Positions 1 through 6,477 of a stretch of DNA of 56,815 nucleotides are shown here, piece after piece. The first letter of the stretch is position 1, and each line of letters opens with the position of its first letter. Under the pieces are notes generated by a model that was not told where the DNA came from, did not search any database, and saw only the letters and a list, made by a program, of their open reading frames with translations. The stretch is from Bacillota bacterium (GTDB lineage: Bacteria > Bacillota > Clostridia > Lutisporales > Lutisporaceae), in assembly GCA_029553855.1 (NCBI GenBank), contig JAKPKE010000065.1:1-56815 (forward strand), in the 5' to 3' direction. A program made the position numbers and the translations under genes.

Positions 1-2
1 GC

Positions 3-170
3 AAATACCGGCGTGGGGAAGCTATTTTTGACGAAACCTTCCATTGGACCCCGGAACGGAAAGGCTTCCGGGCAAAATCATCAGACGGGCCTGCAGAGAT
101 GGGACCCTCGCCAATGATTTTGCTGGCTTTGGAAGGTGAGGAGAACATACTTCCCCTACAGCCGGAGTAA
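3..170 (+). CDS. C-terminal fragment of an unknown protein
   Basis: An open frame enters from the left edge and stops with TAA at 168-170, giving about 55 residues that end in ILPLQPE. It contains no motif I recognise. The stretch is noticeably GC-richer (about 54% over bases 1-170, counted by hand) than the genes that follow. It converges on rsgA, with only 27 nt between the two stop codons. Without the rest of the gene no function can be given, and the frame itself could be fortuitous. Confidence 0.4.
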   Translation, partial: KYRRGEAIFDETFHWTPERKGFRAKSSDGPAEMGPSPMILLALEGEENILPLQPE

Positions 171-197
171 TTCACAAACTATGTCGCATTTTTCTCC

Positions 198-1268
198 TTA
201 TTTTTTTAGTGCTTTTATCAGCTTGGCTCTCTTTCTTATGAGGCTCTTGTACTCTAATTCTGCTTTTCTATTGGTCTTCCGTTCTATGAATTCAGCTTCT
301 TTTTTTAGCTTTATATAGTTGTTGTATCTATTCTCATCCAGATTGCCGTTTCCGATGGCTTCAAGCACAGCGCAGCCAGGCTCTGCAGTATGTGTGCAGT
401 CCAGGAACCTGCAGCCTGCAGCCAGATTGTAGATATCGCTGAAGGTTGTATCGATGCTTTCTTCAACATCCATTATATGAAATTCCCTCATACCCGGAGT
501 GTCAATTACGATGCCCCCGTCCGGCAGCACTATAAGTTCCCTGCTGGTTGTGGTATGCCTGCCCCTGTCTCCTAAACCGCTTATCTCCCGGGTATCCATC
601 AGGTTTTCACCCAGGAGACTGTTTATTATTGTTGATTTCCCGACACCTGAGGAACCGAGGAATGCAATAGTGAGTCCAGGCTTTACGTACTGTCTGACTG
701 TTTTTTCCGCAGAATCGTCCAGACAGCTTACACAGTGAACATCAACGCCTGGAGAGACCTCTGCGGTCTCCGCCAGTTTCTCTCCTGCATCTTCGCATAG
801 GTCGGATTTTGTGAGCAGTACTACGGGTACTGCTCCGCTGTTCCAGGCCATGGTTATGAATCTTTCCAGTCTCCTCAGGTTGTAATTCTGGTTGAGGGAC
901 ATGCAGATAAACAACATATCGATATTGACGGCAACAATTTGTTCCTTGACAGTATTACCGGCACCTTTTCTGGAAAACTTACTCTTTCGCTGCATTATAC
1001 CACGGATTATCGCTTTACTGCCGGCTTCAGGGCGCATGTCAAGCAGCACCCAATCACCTACGGCGGGATAATCTTCCCGTTCTGCTGCAGCATATATAAG
1101 TTTGCCTGAGACTGAAGCAAGCACTTCTCCACCTTCGCAATACACTTTGTATAAACCCTTGTATTCTACAGCAACCCTGCCGACTTGGCAGCAAGCCCCA
1201 TAAGCTTCAAATTCACTCTGTAGGTCTTCATTCCAGCCCAAAGCCTTTAAGTCAGTTATATTATTCAA
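198..1268 (-). CDS. rsgA: Ribosome small subunit-dependent GTPase RsgA
   Basis: Circularly permuted GTPase that acts late in 30S subunit maturation. At 356 residues it has an N-terminal OB-fold region, then the GTPase motifs in permuted order: G4 (LTKSDLC) comes before the P-loop GSSGVGKS at about residues 205-212 and the G3 motif DTPGMREF. A C-terminal zinc-binding knuckle follows (CRFLDC, then H and C, about residues 286-300). This order and the zinc motif are diagnostic of RsgA/YloQ. The start has GGAGGGAG just upstream. The gene is alone on the minus strand, in many Firmicutes it lies near prpC/prkC instead. A minus-strand promoter and a possible leader ORF lie upstream at 1376-1513. Confidence 0.95.
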   Translation of the reverse strand: MNNITDLKALGWNEDLQSEFEAYGACCQVGRVAVEYKGLYKVYCEGGEVLASVSGKLIYAAAEREDYPAVGDWVLLDMRPEAGSKAIIRGIMQRKSKFSRKGAGNTVKEQIVAVNIDMLFICMSLNQNYNLRRLERFITMAWNSGAVPVVLLTKSDLCEDAGEKLAETAEVSPGVDVHCVSCLDDSAEKTVRQYVKPGLTIAFLGSSGVGKSTIINSLLGENLMDTREISGLGDRGRHTTTSRELIVLPDGGIVIDTPGMREFHIMDVEESIDTTFSDIYNLAAGCRFLDCTHTAEPGCAVLEAIGNGNLDENRYNNYIKLKKEAEFIERKTNRKAELEYKSLIRKRAKLIKALKK

Positions 1269-1375
1269 TATATTGTCTCCCTCCTGTTAATACAGGGCAT
1301 AAAAATAGCCCCGAATAGTAAGCTTTAACCTGACTACTCCGGAGCATGACCAACAAAGCATCACATTGCAATGCT

Positions 1376-1453
1376 TCAGTTTTTTATCCATCCAGGAGCA
1401 GCTGTTATGAAATCCGAATAAATGGCATGGGAAAACACACATCTATCTTTCAT
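1376..1453 (-). CDS. Possible 25-residue leader ORF upstream of rsgA
   Basis: A short ORF starts with ATG at 1453 (minus) and stops with TGA at 1376-1378. AAAGGAG sits 9 nt upstream of the ATG and a near-consensus promoter lies right before it (1485-1513). The peptide begins MKDRCVFSHA and ends GWIKN. A small inverted repeat (AAGCAT/ATGCTT) overlaps its stop, and rsgA starts 107 nt further on. This could be a leader peptide or a real small protein. No homologue is known to me. Confidence 0.35.
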   Translation of the reverse strand: MKDRCVFSHAIYSDFITAAPGWIKN

Positions 1454-1484
1454 AAGACATCACTCCTTTCAAATCAATACTAAC

Positions 1485-1513
1485 AATATAGCAGAAAAAG
1501 TTTTCATTGTAAA
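1485..1513 (-). promoter_or_regulatory. Sigma-A-type promoter for the rsgA leader
   Basis: Read on the minus strand: TTTACA (1508-1513), 17-nt spacer, TATATT (1485-1490). The spacing is ideal, and transcription would begin near 1478, just upstream of the ribosome-binding site of the 25-codon ORF. Confidence 0.6.
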
Positions 1514-1547
1514 GGTCATTCTATCAATCTATATATCCGTGCATATA

Positions 1548-1576
1548 TTGTAAAATAATTTCTTATTATATATAAT
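1548..1576 (+). promoter_or_regulatory. Sigma-A-type promoter for prmA-rsmE-mtaB
   Basis: TTGTAA (1548-1553), 17-nt spacer, TATAAT (1571-1576). It would start transcription about 60 nt before the TTG start of prmA. It is back-to-back with the minus-strand rsgA promoter. Otherwise the 1269-1645 gap holds only the rsgA leader. Confidence 0.6.
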
Positions 1577-1645
1577 GGGTTAGGACATCATGAATTGTGG
1601 CAAGTGAACAAGCCCGGCATATTTTTATAGTGAGAGGATGATACT

Positions 1646-2584
1646 TTGAAATATATAGAACTTAAGGTTGTAACAACTACAGAGGCATCTGATGCAGTAT
1701 CGGAGATACTATATGATGAAGGAGCTTTGGGAGTGCTTATAGAGGATCCCAATGATTTCAAAGTCTTAAACAGGGATGAGAGAAGCTGGGATTATGTGGA
1801 GGATGAATTTGTGAAGCAGCTGGGAGAAGACACTAAAGTAAAAGGGTATTTTCATCCCGAAAAGTTCGATGAAGCAAAGCTTAAATTTATAGCAGACCGT
1901 GTCAAAAACCTTGATGGTTTCGGCCTTAACAAGGGAAAAGGCACTGTTTCCACCCGGGAGGTAAGTGATGAAGACTGGGCGGATGCATGGAAGAAGTATT
2001 ACAAGCCAATGAAAATAGGGGATAGGGTAGTTATAAAGCCTACATGGGAGGAATATGCAGCCAAAGCTGATGAAGTTGTTATTGAACTTGATCCCGGAAT
2101 GGCTTTTGGCACCGGAACCCACGAAACGACAATAATGTGTATAAAGCTATTAGAGAAGCATGTTAAAAACGGCAATACGGTGTTTGACATAGGCTGCGGT
2201 TCGGGTATACTTGGGATAACGGCTGCCAGACTTAATGCAGGGAAGGTTGTGTGTGTGGATATTGACGAGGTTTCCTGCAAGGCAAGCAGGGAAAACGCGA
2301 AAGCCAATAAAGTAGATGACAGGCTGGAAGTAAAGTGCGGCAGTCTTTTGAATGCTGTATCAGGTAGAGCTGATATTATAATTGCAAATATAATAGCTGA
2401 TATTATCATTTCTCTCAGTGAGGACGTAATGAATTATTTAAAAGAAGGCGGGGTATTCATATCTTCGGGCATCATAGGGGACAGAATGGATGAGGTACTA
2501 AGAAAACTCAGGGAAGAAGGCTTTAAAGTGGTCGAGGTGCTCGAGATGGGAGAATGGTGCGCTATAGCGGCAGAGGGGATGTAA
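1646..2584 (+). CDS. prmA: Ribosomal protein L11 methyltransferase
   Basis: SAM-dependent enzyme that trimethylates ribosomal protein L11 (RplK). The 312 residues are of normal length. The SAM-binding motif VFDIGCGSGILG lies at about residues 178-190, followed by an acidic DIDE motif after the second strand and the NIIAD motif of the catalytic loop. Translation starts at TTG 1646 with GAGAGG 8 nt upstream; no better in-frame ATG is present. It heads a compact operon, ending 1 nt before rsmE. In many Firmicutes prmA follows dnaJ, but here the upstream neighbour is divergent rsgA and prmA has its own promoter. Confidence 0.95.
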   Translation: MKYIELKVVTTTEASDAVSEILYDEGALGVLIEDPNDFKVLNRDERSWDYVEDEFVKQLGEDTKVKGYFHPEKFDEAKLKFIADRVKNLDGFGLNKGKGTVSTREVSDEDWADAWKKYYKPMKIGDRVVIKPTWEEYAAKADEVVIELDPGMAFGTGTHETTIMCIKLLEKHVKNGNTVFDIGCGSGILGITAARLNAGKVVCVDIDEVSCKASRENAKANKVDDRLEVKCGSLLNAVSGRADIIIANIIADIIISLSEDVMNYLKEGGVFISSGIIGDRMDEVLRKLREEGFKVVEVLEMGEWCAIAAEGM

Positions 2585-2585
2585 A

Positions 2586-3326
2586 ATGCACAGGTTTTTT
2601 GTTAGAAAGCAGAATATACACGAAAATGGGATAATTGTAGAAGGGGAAGATGTTCAACACATATCCAAAGTACTTCGGCTGCAGATAGGTGACGAAATAA
2701 TACTGTGTGACAGGGAAGGTATTGACTATATTGCAGCAATTGAAGGTATGGATAAGTACTCTGTGAGGACAATAATAACAGACAGGAAAGAATCAAAGGG
2801 CGAGCCGGATATTAGTGTAGTGTTGTATCAGGGAATGCCCAAGTCAACCAAGATGGATACTATTATACAAAAATGTACGGAGATGGGCATTAAGAGAATA
2901 GTTCCGGTTTATACCGCAAGGACCGTAATCAGGTTTGAATCCGAAAAAGATAAAGAAAAGAAGGTCGAAAGATGGACCAGAATAGCTGAAGAAGCTGCAA
3001 AGCAAAGCGGGAGGGGGATTATTCCTTTAATCGGCATGCCTGTGACATTAACGGAAGCTATTAAGGATTCATCTAAACTTGATAGGGTTATTATTCCGTA
3101 TGAACTTGAAGACAGCCTTTCTATCAGAGAAGTTCTCTGTAAAGGTAAAGGCAGCAGCATCGGCTTTTTTATAGGGCCGGAGGGGGGCTTTGATTTTGAA
3201 GAGGTTGAGAAGGCAAGAGAGGCGGGTGCTGTATCGGTAACATTAGGCAGCAGGATACTTCGTACGGAGACGGCAGGCATTGTGGTGCTGACCAGTATAA
3301 TGTACGAGTACGATCAGATGAGGTAG
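2586..3326 (+). CDS. rsmE: 16S rRNA (uracil-1498-N3)-methyltransferase RsmE
   Basis: SPOUT-family (trefoil-knot) methyltransferase that modifies U1498 of 16S rRNA. At 246 residues it has an N-terminal PUA-like domain (MHRFFV start, then VEGEDVQHISKVLR) and the C-terminal SAM knot motifs GPEGGF and LGSRILRTETA. Both motifs are signatures of this family. It lies between prmA and mtaB in the order common in Clostridia and is surely co-transcribed with them. Confidence 0.95.
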   Translation: MHRFFVRKQNIHENGIIVEGEDVQHISKVLRLQIGDEIILCDREGIDYIAAIEGMDKYSVRTIITDRKESKGEPDISVVLYQGMPKSTKMDTIIQKCTEMGIKRIVPVYTARTVIRFESEKDKEKKVERWTRIAEEAAKQSGRGIIPLIGMPVTLTEAIKDSSKLDRVIIPYELEDSLSIREVLCKGKGSSIGFFIGPEGGFDFEEVEKAREAGAVSVTLGSRILRTETAGIVVLTSIMYEYDQMR

Positions 3327-3337
3327 GAGGAAGCGCT

Positions 3338-4648
3338 TTGAAAAGAGCTGCATTTTACACACTTGGCTGCAAGGTCAATCAGTATGAGACAGAGGCAATG
3401 ATAGAAAGCTTTGAGGACTTAGGATATAAGATAGTGGATTATTCCGAATTTGCGGATGTGTATGTTATCAATACCTGCACAGTAACCAATATGGGAGACA
3501 GGAAATCCCGCCAGATTATCAGAAGGGCCTTGGACGTTAATCCTGATGCCTTTGTTACCGTTGCAGGCTGCTACTCACAGATGGCGCCCAAGGAAGTATC
3601 CGAGATCCCCGGAGTTAGCCTGGTGGTAGGCACAGGTGAGAAGGGCAGGATAGCGGAATTGATTGAATACGCAAAAGAAAATGAAGAAAAACTGAATCTG
3701 GTCAGTGACATTATGGAAGTAAAAGAATTTGAAGAAACGCGAATCAAGAACTACAAGGACAGGACAAGGGCATTTCTCAAAATACAGGAGGGCTGCAATC
3801 AGTACTGTACATATTGTATAATACCATATGCCAGAGGGCGCATCAGAAGCAGGAGGCCGGACAGCATAATAGAAGAGGTGAAGGAGCTAGCAGGTAATGG
3901 ATTCAAGGAGATAGTGCTTACAGGAATACATGTGGCTTCTTACGGAAAGGACCTTGGGGACACTTCCCTGATTGAAATAATCGAAAGGGTTCACGACATA
4001 CCCGTGATCGAGCGAATTCGTATGAGCTCGGTAGACCCTAACGCAATGACGGGCGAATTTATAGACAGACTCCGAAATCTGCCGAAAATTTGCAGGCATT
4101 TTCATCTTTCTTTGCAGAGCGGCTGTGATGAGACACTAAAAAGGATGAATAGAAAGTATACCACCCAGGAATATAAGGGGTTGGTGGAAAGGTTAAGGGA
4201 AGTTTTTACCGATGTAGCAATAACAACGGATCTGATTGTGGGTTTCCCGGGAGAGACCGAGGAGGAATTTCAGAAAACGGTTGATTTCATAAAGGATATA
4301 TCCTTCAGCGCAATGCATGTTTTCAAATATTCGCCCAGGAAAGGGACCCCGGCCTCTAATTATAAGGGGCAGGTAAGTCCTCAGGTAAAGGACGCCAGAA
4401 GCAGACTGATAGTTTCTATTGCCAAGGGAAATGAAGAAAAATACAAGAAAAGTTTTATAGGGCGCAAAATGAAAGTTTTGTATGAACGGCAAATTGATGA
4501 TAAAAGTTCTGTTTTCGAAGGTTTGACAGATAACTATATCAGAGTTGAATCTGAATCACGGAAGGATATAAAGGGAAAAATAGTTGAAACAGCCCTTTTA
4601 GAGTTAAAGGAAGACCATCTTACAGGGAAAATACTGAATGTCTATTGA
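3338..4648 (+). CDS. mtaB: tRNA threonylcarbamoyladenosine methylthiotransferase MtaB
   Basis: Radical-SAM methylthiotransferase that converts t6A to ms2t6A at position 37 of tRNAs. At 436 residues it has an N-terminal UPF0004 domain with three cluster-binding cysteines (TLGCKVNQYE, NTCTVTN, VAGCYSQ). The radical-SAM CxxxCxxC motif GCNQYCTYC follows at about residues 150-158, then a C-terminal TRAM-like domain. CIIPYARGRIRSR is typical of MtaB rather than MiaB. Translation starts at TTG 3338 with AGGAGG 7 nt upstream. It is the last gene of the prmA operon. Confidence 0.95.
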   Translation: MKRAAFYTLGCKVNQYETEAMIESFEDLGYKIVDYSEFADVYVINTCTVTNMGDRKSRQIIRRALDVNPDAFVTVAGCYSQMAPKEVSEIPGVSLVVGTGEKGRIAELIEYAKENEEKLNLVSDIMEVKEFEETRIKNYKDRTRAFLKIQEGCNQYCTYCIIPYARGRIRSRRPDSIIEEVKELAGNGFKEIVLTGIHVASYGKDLGDTSLIEIIERVHDIPVIERIRMSSVDPNAMTGEFIDRLRNLPKICRHFHLSLQSGCDETLKRMNRKYTTQEYKGLVERLREVFTDVAITTDLIVGFPGETEEEFQKTVDFIKDISFSAMHVFKYSPRKGTPASNYKGQVSPQVKDARSRLIVSIAKGNEEKYKKSFIGRKMKVLYERQIDDKSSVFEGLTDNYIRVESESRKDIKGKIVETALLELKEDHLTGKILNVY

Positions 4649-4764
4649 AAAATGGATTATTTGCAGGAATTTGAGGAATTATTGTTGAATATGATAAATG
4701 AGATCTGTTATTATTGTTTAAGCCTGTTTAAATTCAAAACATGACTTATTAAGGAGGTGAAGCA

Positions 4765-5109
4765 GTGAACGACTGCATTTTTTGTAAAATAGTCAGGGGA
4801 GAAATACCATGCAGCCTGATTTATCAGGATGATAAGGTAATGGCTTTTAAGGACATAAACCCGCTTGCTCCGGTTCACATATTAATAATATCAAAACAAC
4901 ATATTGAATCTGTCCAGTCTTTGGATAAAAATAACTCACAGATAGTGGCACATATTTTCGAAAAAATTCCATATATTGCAAAAGAAGCGGATATAGCAAA
5001 AAGCGGTTATCGTGTAATTTCCAATATAGGCAAGGATGGCGGGCAGGTAGTTCCGCACCTCCATTTTCACATACTGGGCGGACGTGCTCTATGCACTGCC
5101 CTGGGATAA
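4765..5109 (+). CDS. HIT family nucleotide-binding protein
   Basis: Small histidine-triad hydrolase of the Hint/PKCI type, which usually acts on adenosine 5'-phosphoramidates. At 114 residues it has an N-terminal CIFCKIVRGEIP and a C-terminal HLHFHILGGR carrying the HxHxH triad. The start is GTG 4765 behind a strong AAGGAGGTG. The last five residues (CTALG) differ from the usual aromatic or Pro-Gly ending of the family, but the active site is complete. It lies between mtaB and rpsU. The rpsU promoter follows directly. Confidence 0.92.
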   Translation: MNDCIFCKIVRGEIPCSLIYQDDKVMAFKDINPLAPVHILIISKQHIESVQSLDKNNSQIVAHIFEKIPYIAKEADIAKSGYRVISNIGKDGGQVVPHLHFHILGGRALCTALG

Positions 5110-5130
5110 CGGAGAAAGAAAAACCCGTTA

Positions 5131-5160
5131 TTGACACTAAATAATCAATTAATGTATAAT
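5131..5160 (+). promoter_or_regulatory. Sigma-A promoter for rpsU-yqeY
   Basis: Perfect TTGACA (5131-5136), 18-nt spacer, perfect TATAAT (5155-5160). The predicted start near 5167 leaves an unusually long leader of about 180 nt before rpsU. Confidence 0.75.
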
Positions 5161-5182
5161 TAACTGAGTATTTTATCATGTT

Positions 5183-5324
5183 CAACAGAGTATTCTGTTA
5201 AATTGTGGTAGAGCTTCCGGCGATGTTTGCGGAAATGTCTGGAATTCCGCACAGATTTGCCGGGGCAGATTTGGATTATCCCACTTAGTAACACGGCATT
5301 TTGATATGCTGTAAGGATCGTTAC
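5183..5324 (+). promoter_or_regulatory. Structured 5' leader of rpsU
   Basis: Three hairpins can be drawn between promoter and gene. The first is AACAGA/TCTGTT (5183-5198). The second is a two-tier stem, CCGGC (5217-5221) with GCCGG (5259-5263) enclosing TGCGGAA (5228-5234) with TTCCGCA (5245-5251). The third is GTAAC (5288-5292) with GTTAC (5320-5324) enclosing ACGGCAT (5293-5299) with ATGCTGT (5306-5312). It may be an autoregulatory site for S21 or another cis-acting RNA. I do not recognise a named family. Confidence 0.45.
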
Positions 5325-5344
5325 CAGCGGAGGGAGGGAAATGT

Positions 5345-5521
5345 ATGTCGGAAATCAGGGTTGGCGAAAATGAATCTCTTGAGAGCGCTCTTAGAAGGTT
5401 TAAAAAGAAGTGTGCAAGGGCTGGAGTTTTGGCAGAGGTTAGAAAAAGAGAGCATTATGAGAGCCCAAGTGTAAAAAGAAGGAAGAAATCTGAAGCTGCA
5501 AGGAAAAGAAAAACGAAATAA
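5345..5521 (+). CDS. rpsU: 30S ribosomal protein S21
   Basis: A 58-residue, highly basic protein beginning [19 protein letters not shown] and ending in the lysine/arginine-rich tail typical of bS21. The ATG at 5345 follows GGAGGGAGG. The family length is 57-70 residues. It lies directly upstream of yqeY, the usual arrangement in Firmicutes (rpsU-yqeY), with a 15-nt gap, so the two are co-transcribed. Confidence 0.95.
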   Translation: MSEIRVGENESLESALRRFKKKCARAGVLAEVRKREHYESPSVKRRKKSEAARKRKTK

Positions 5522-5536
5522 AGAAGGTTGATGTGA

Positions 5537-5983
5537 ATGTCCCTCAAAGAGGTATTACTAAGAGACCTTAAATCTGCGATGAAGGAAAAGGACGTTATCA
5601 GGAAGAATGTAATCATAATGGTAAGAGCCGGCGTTTTGCAGATTGAAAAGGACAAAAGGATTGAACTGGATGATGAGGGTGTTATAGAGGTAATCGCCAA
5701 AGGAGTTAAACAAAGGAAGGAATCCATACCCGACTTTGAAAAGGGCAACAGACCCGACCTGGTAGAAAGCATAAAAAAAGAAATTGATATTCTGATGGGT
5801 TATTTGCCGCAACAGCTTACTGAGGATGAGCTCAACCAAATAGTTTCAGATACGGTATTCGAAATAGGCGCACAGAGCATACAGGATTTAGGCAAGGTGA
5901 TGAGTGCGTTGATGCCCAAAGTAAAGGGCAGGGCTGACGGCAAATTGGTTAATTCAATTGTAAGACAGCATTTGCAAAAATAA
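5537..5983 (+). CDS. yqeY: GatB/YqeY domain-containing protein
   Basis: 148-residue helical protein matching the YqeY family, related to the tail domain of the GatB subunit of tRNA amidotransferase. Typical segments are LKEVLLRDLKSAMKEKD, a basic middle with KQRKES, YLPQQLTEDEL, and a C-terminal MGKVMSALM-like stretch followed by GRADGKLVNSIV. Its exact role is uncertain in any organism; a tRNA-binding role is inferred from GatB. It is the last gene of the rpsU transcript, and a strong terminator follows at 6046. Confidence 0.92.
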   Translation: MSLKEVLLRDLKSAMKEKDVIRKNVIIMVRAGVLQIEKDKRIELDDEGVIEVIAKGVKQRKESIPDFEKGNRPDLVESIKKEIDILMGYLPQQLTEDELNQIVSDTVFEIGAQSIQDLGKVMSALMPKVKGRADGKLVNSIVRQHLQK

Positions 5984-6045
5984 AAAATGGAAATCCGTTA
6001 TGGATTTCTAAAGAGACATTTTATAAATCATGGATAATCTAATGG

Positions 6046-6077
6046 GCAGACAGCAGATAAAGCTGTCTGCTTTTTTT
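6046..6077 (+). terminator. Rho-independent terminator of rpsU-yqeY
   Basis: Perfect 9-bp stem GCAGACAGC (6046-6054) with GCTGTCTGC (6062-6070), 7-nt loop, followed by seven Ts. Confidence 0.9.
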
Positions 6078-6115
6078 ATTGTATAGGAAAGTATAACTTT
6101 CCTATACAATAAAAA
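6073..6115. repeat. Perfect palindrome with 19-bp arms
   Basis: Left arm TTTTTATTGTATAGGAAAG (6073-6091), loop TATAA, and an exactly complementary right arm at 6097-6115. It starts inside the T-run of the yqeY terminator. With A/T-rich ends on both sides it could terminate transcription in either direction, or be a small palindromic repeat. Confidence 0.7.
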
Positions 6116-6122
6116 CCTTTGA

Positions 6123-6205
6123 TTTGAGTGCCCGCGCCATTATTCCCTCATTGCATTCGGAAAAGGCGCATGGGCGGCAAATCCGGCGAAGCCGCCTTTG
6201 TTCTT
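6123..6205. repeat. Dispersed structured repeat, copy 1 (partner at 30883)
   Basis: Starts TTTGAGTGCCCGCGCC and contains a 9-bp stem with a 2-nt bulge (GCCCGCGCC with GGCGCATGGGC). An inner TTCC/GGAA stem and a second hairpin CGGC-GAA-GCCG flanked by CAAA/TTTG complete it. A second copy with the same layout lies at 30883-30963. In both places the element comes immediately after a terminator region. Confidence 0.6.
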
Positions 6206-6206
6206 A

Positions 6207-6230
6207 GCAGCCACATTATCCGGCTGCTTT
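6207..6230 (+). terminator. Weak terminator-like hairpin
   Basis: GCAGCC (6207-6212), 8-nt loop, GGCTGC (6221-6226), followed by TTTT. It lies at the end of the dispersed repeat. The short stem makes the call tentative. Confidence 0.35.
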
Positions 6231-6477
6231 TCATTAAAACAGTCGGCTTAATGATTATAAATGATGAAGGAATACTGGAAATAATGTCGAAATAAGGTTA
6301 TAGCGCCAAGGGAAGCCAGATATGTAAAACCTATGTAAATACAGAAATTGCCCGGCAGTTATCAGAAAAGTCGTCAGGGCAATGGGTATATATTCCTTGC
6401 CTCGTTGAAACGCTCGGGCAGGTTTTTTGCATATACAAAAAGACCTCATTGAAATATTGTTGTAAGGAGGCTGTAAT

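Larger units (their letters stand above)
5984..6477. other. Gene-free, repeat-rich gap between yqeY and the MCP chimera
   Basis: This 494-nt gap holds a GAAATCC/GGATTTC hairpin (5991-6009), the yqeY terminator, a 19-bp-arm palindrome, a dispersed structured repeat and a GCAGCC/GGCTGC hairpin (each listed separately). From about 6231 to 6461 I see only short non-coding sequence. A weak stem flanked by TTGCCC/GGGCAA (about 6348-6382) and a T-run at 6423-6428 might form a leader or attenuator for the downstream gene. No convincing ORF is present. Confidence 0.5.

Noticed and set aside
6348-6428. TTGCCC/GGGCAA stem and T-run before the MCP chimera as a riboswitch with terminator
   Set aside because: The terminator stem next to the T-run is weak and no known aptamer core is visible. 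It is only mentioned in the gap description.
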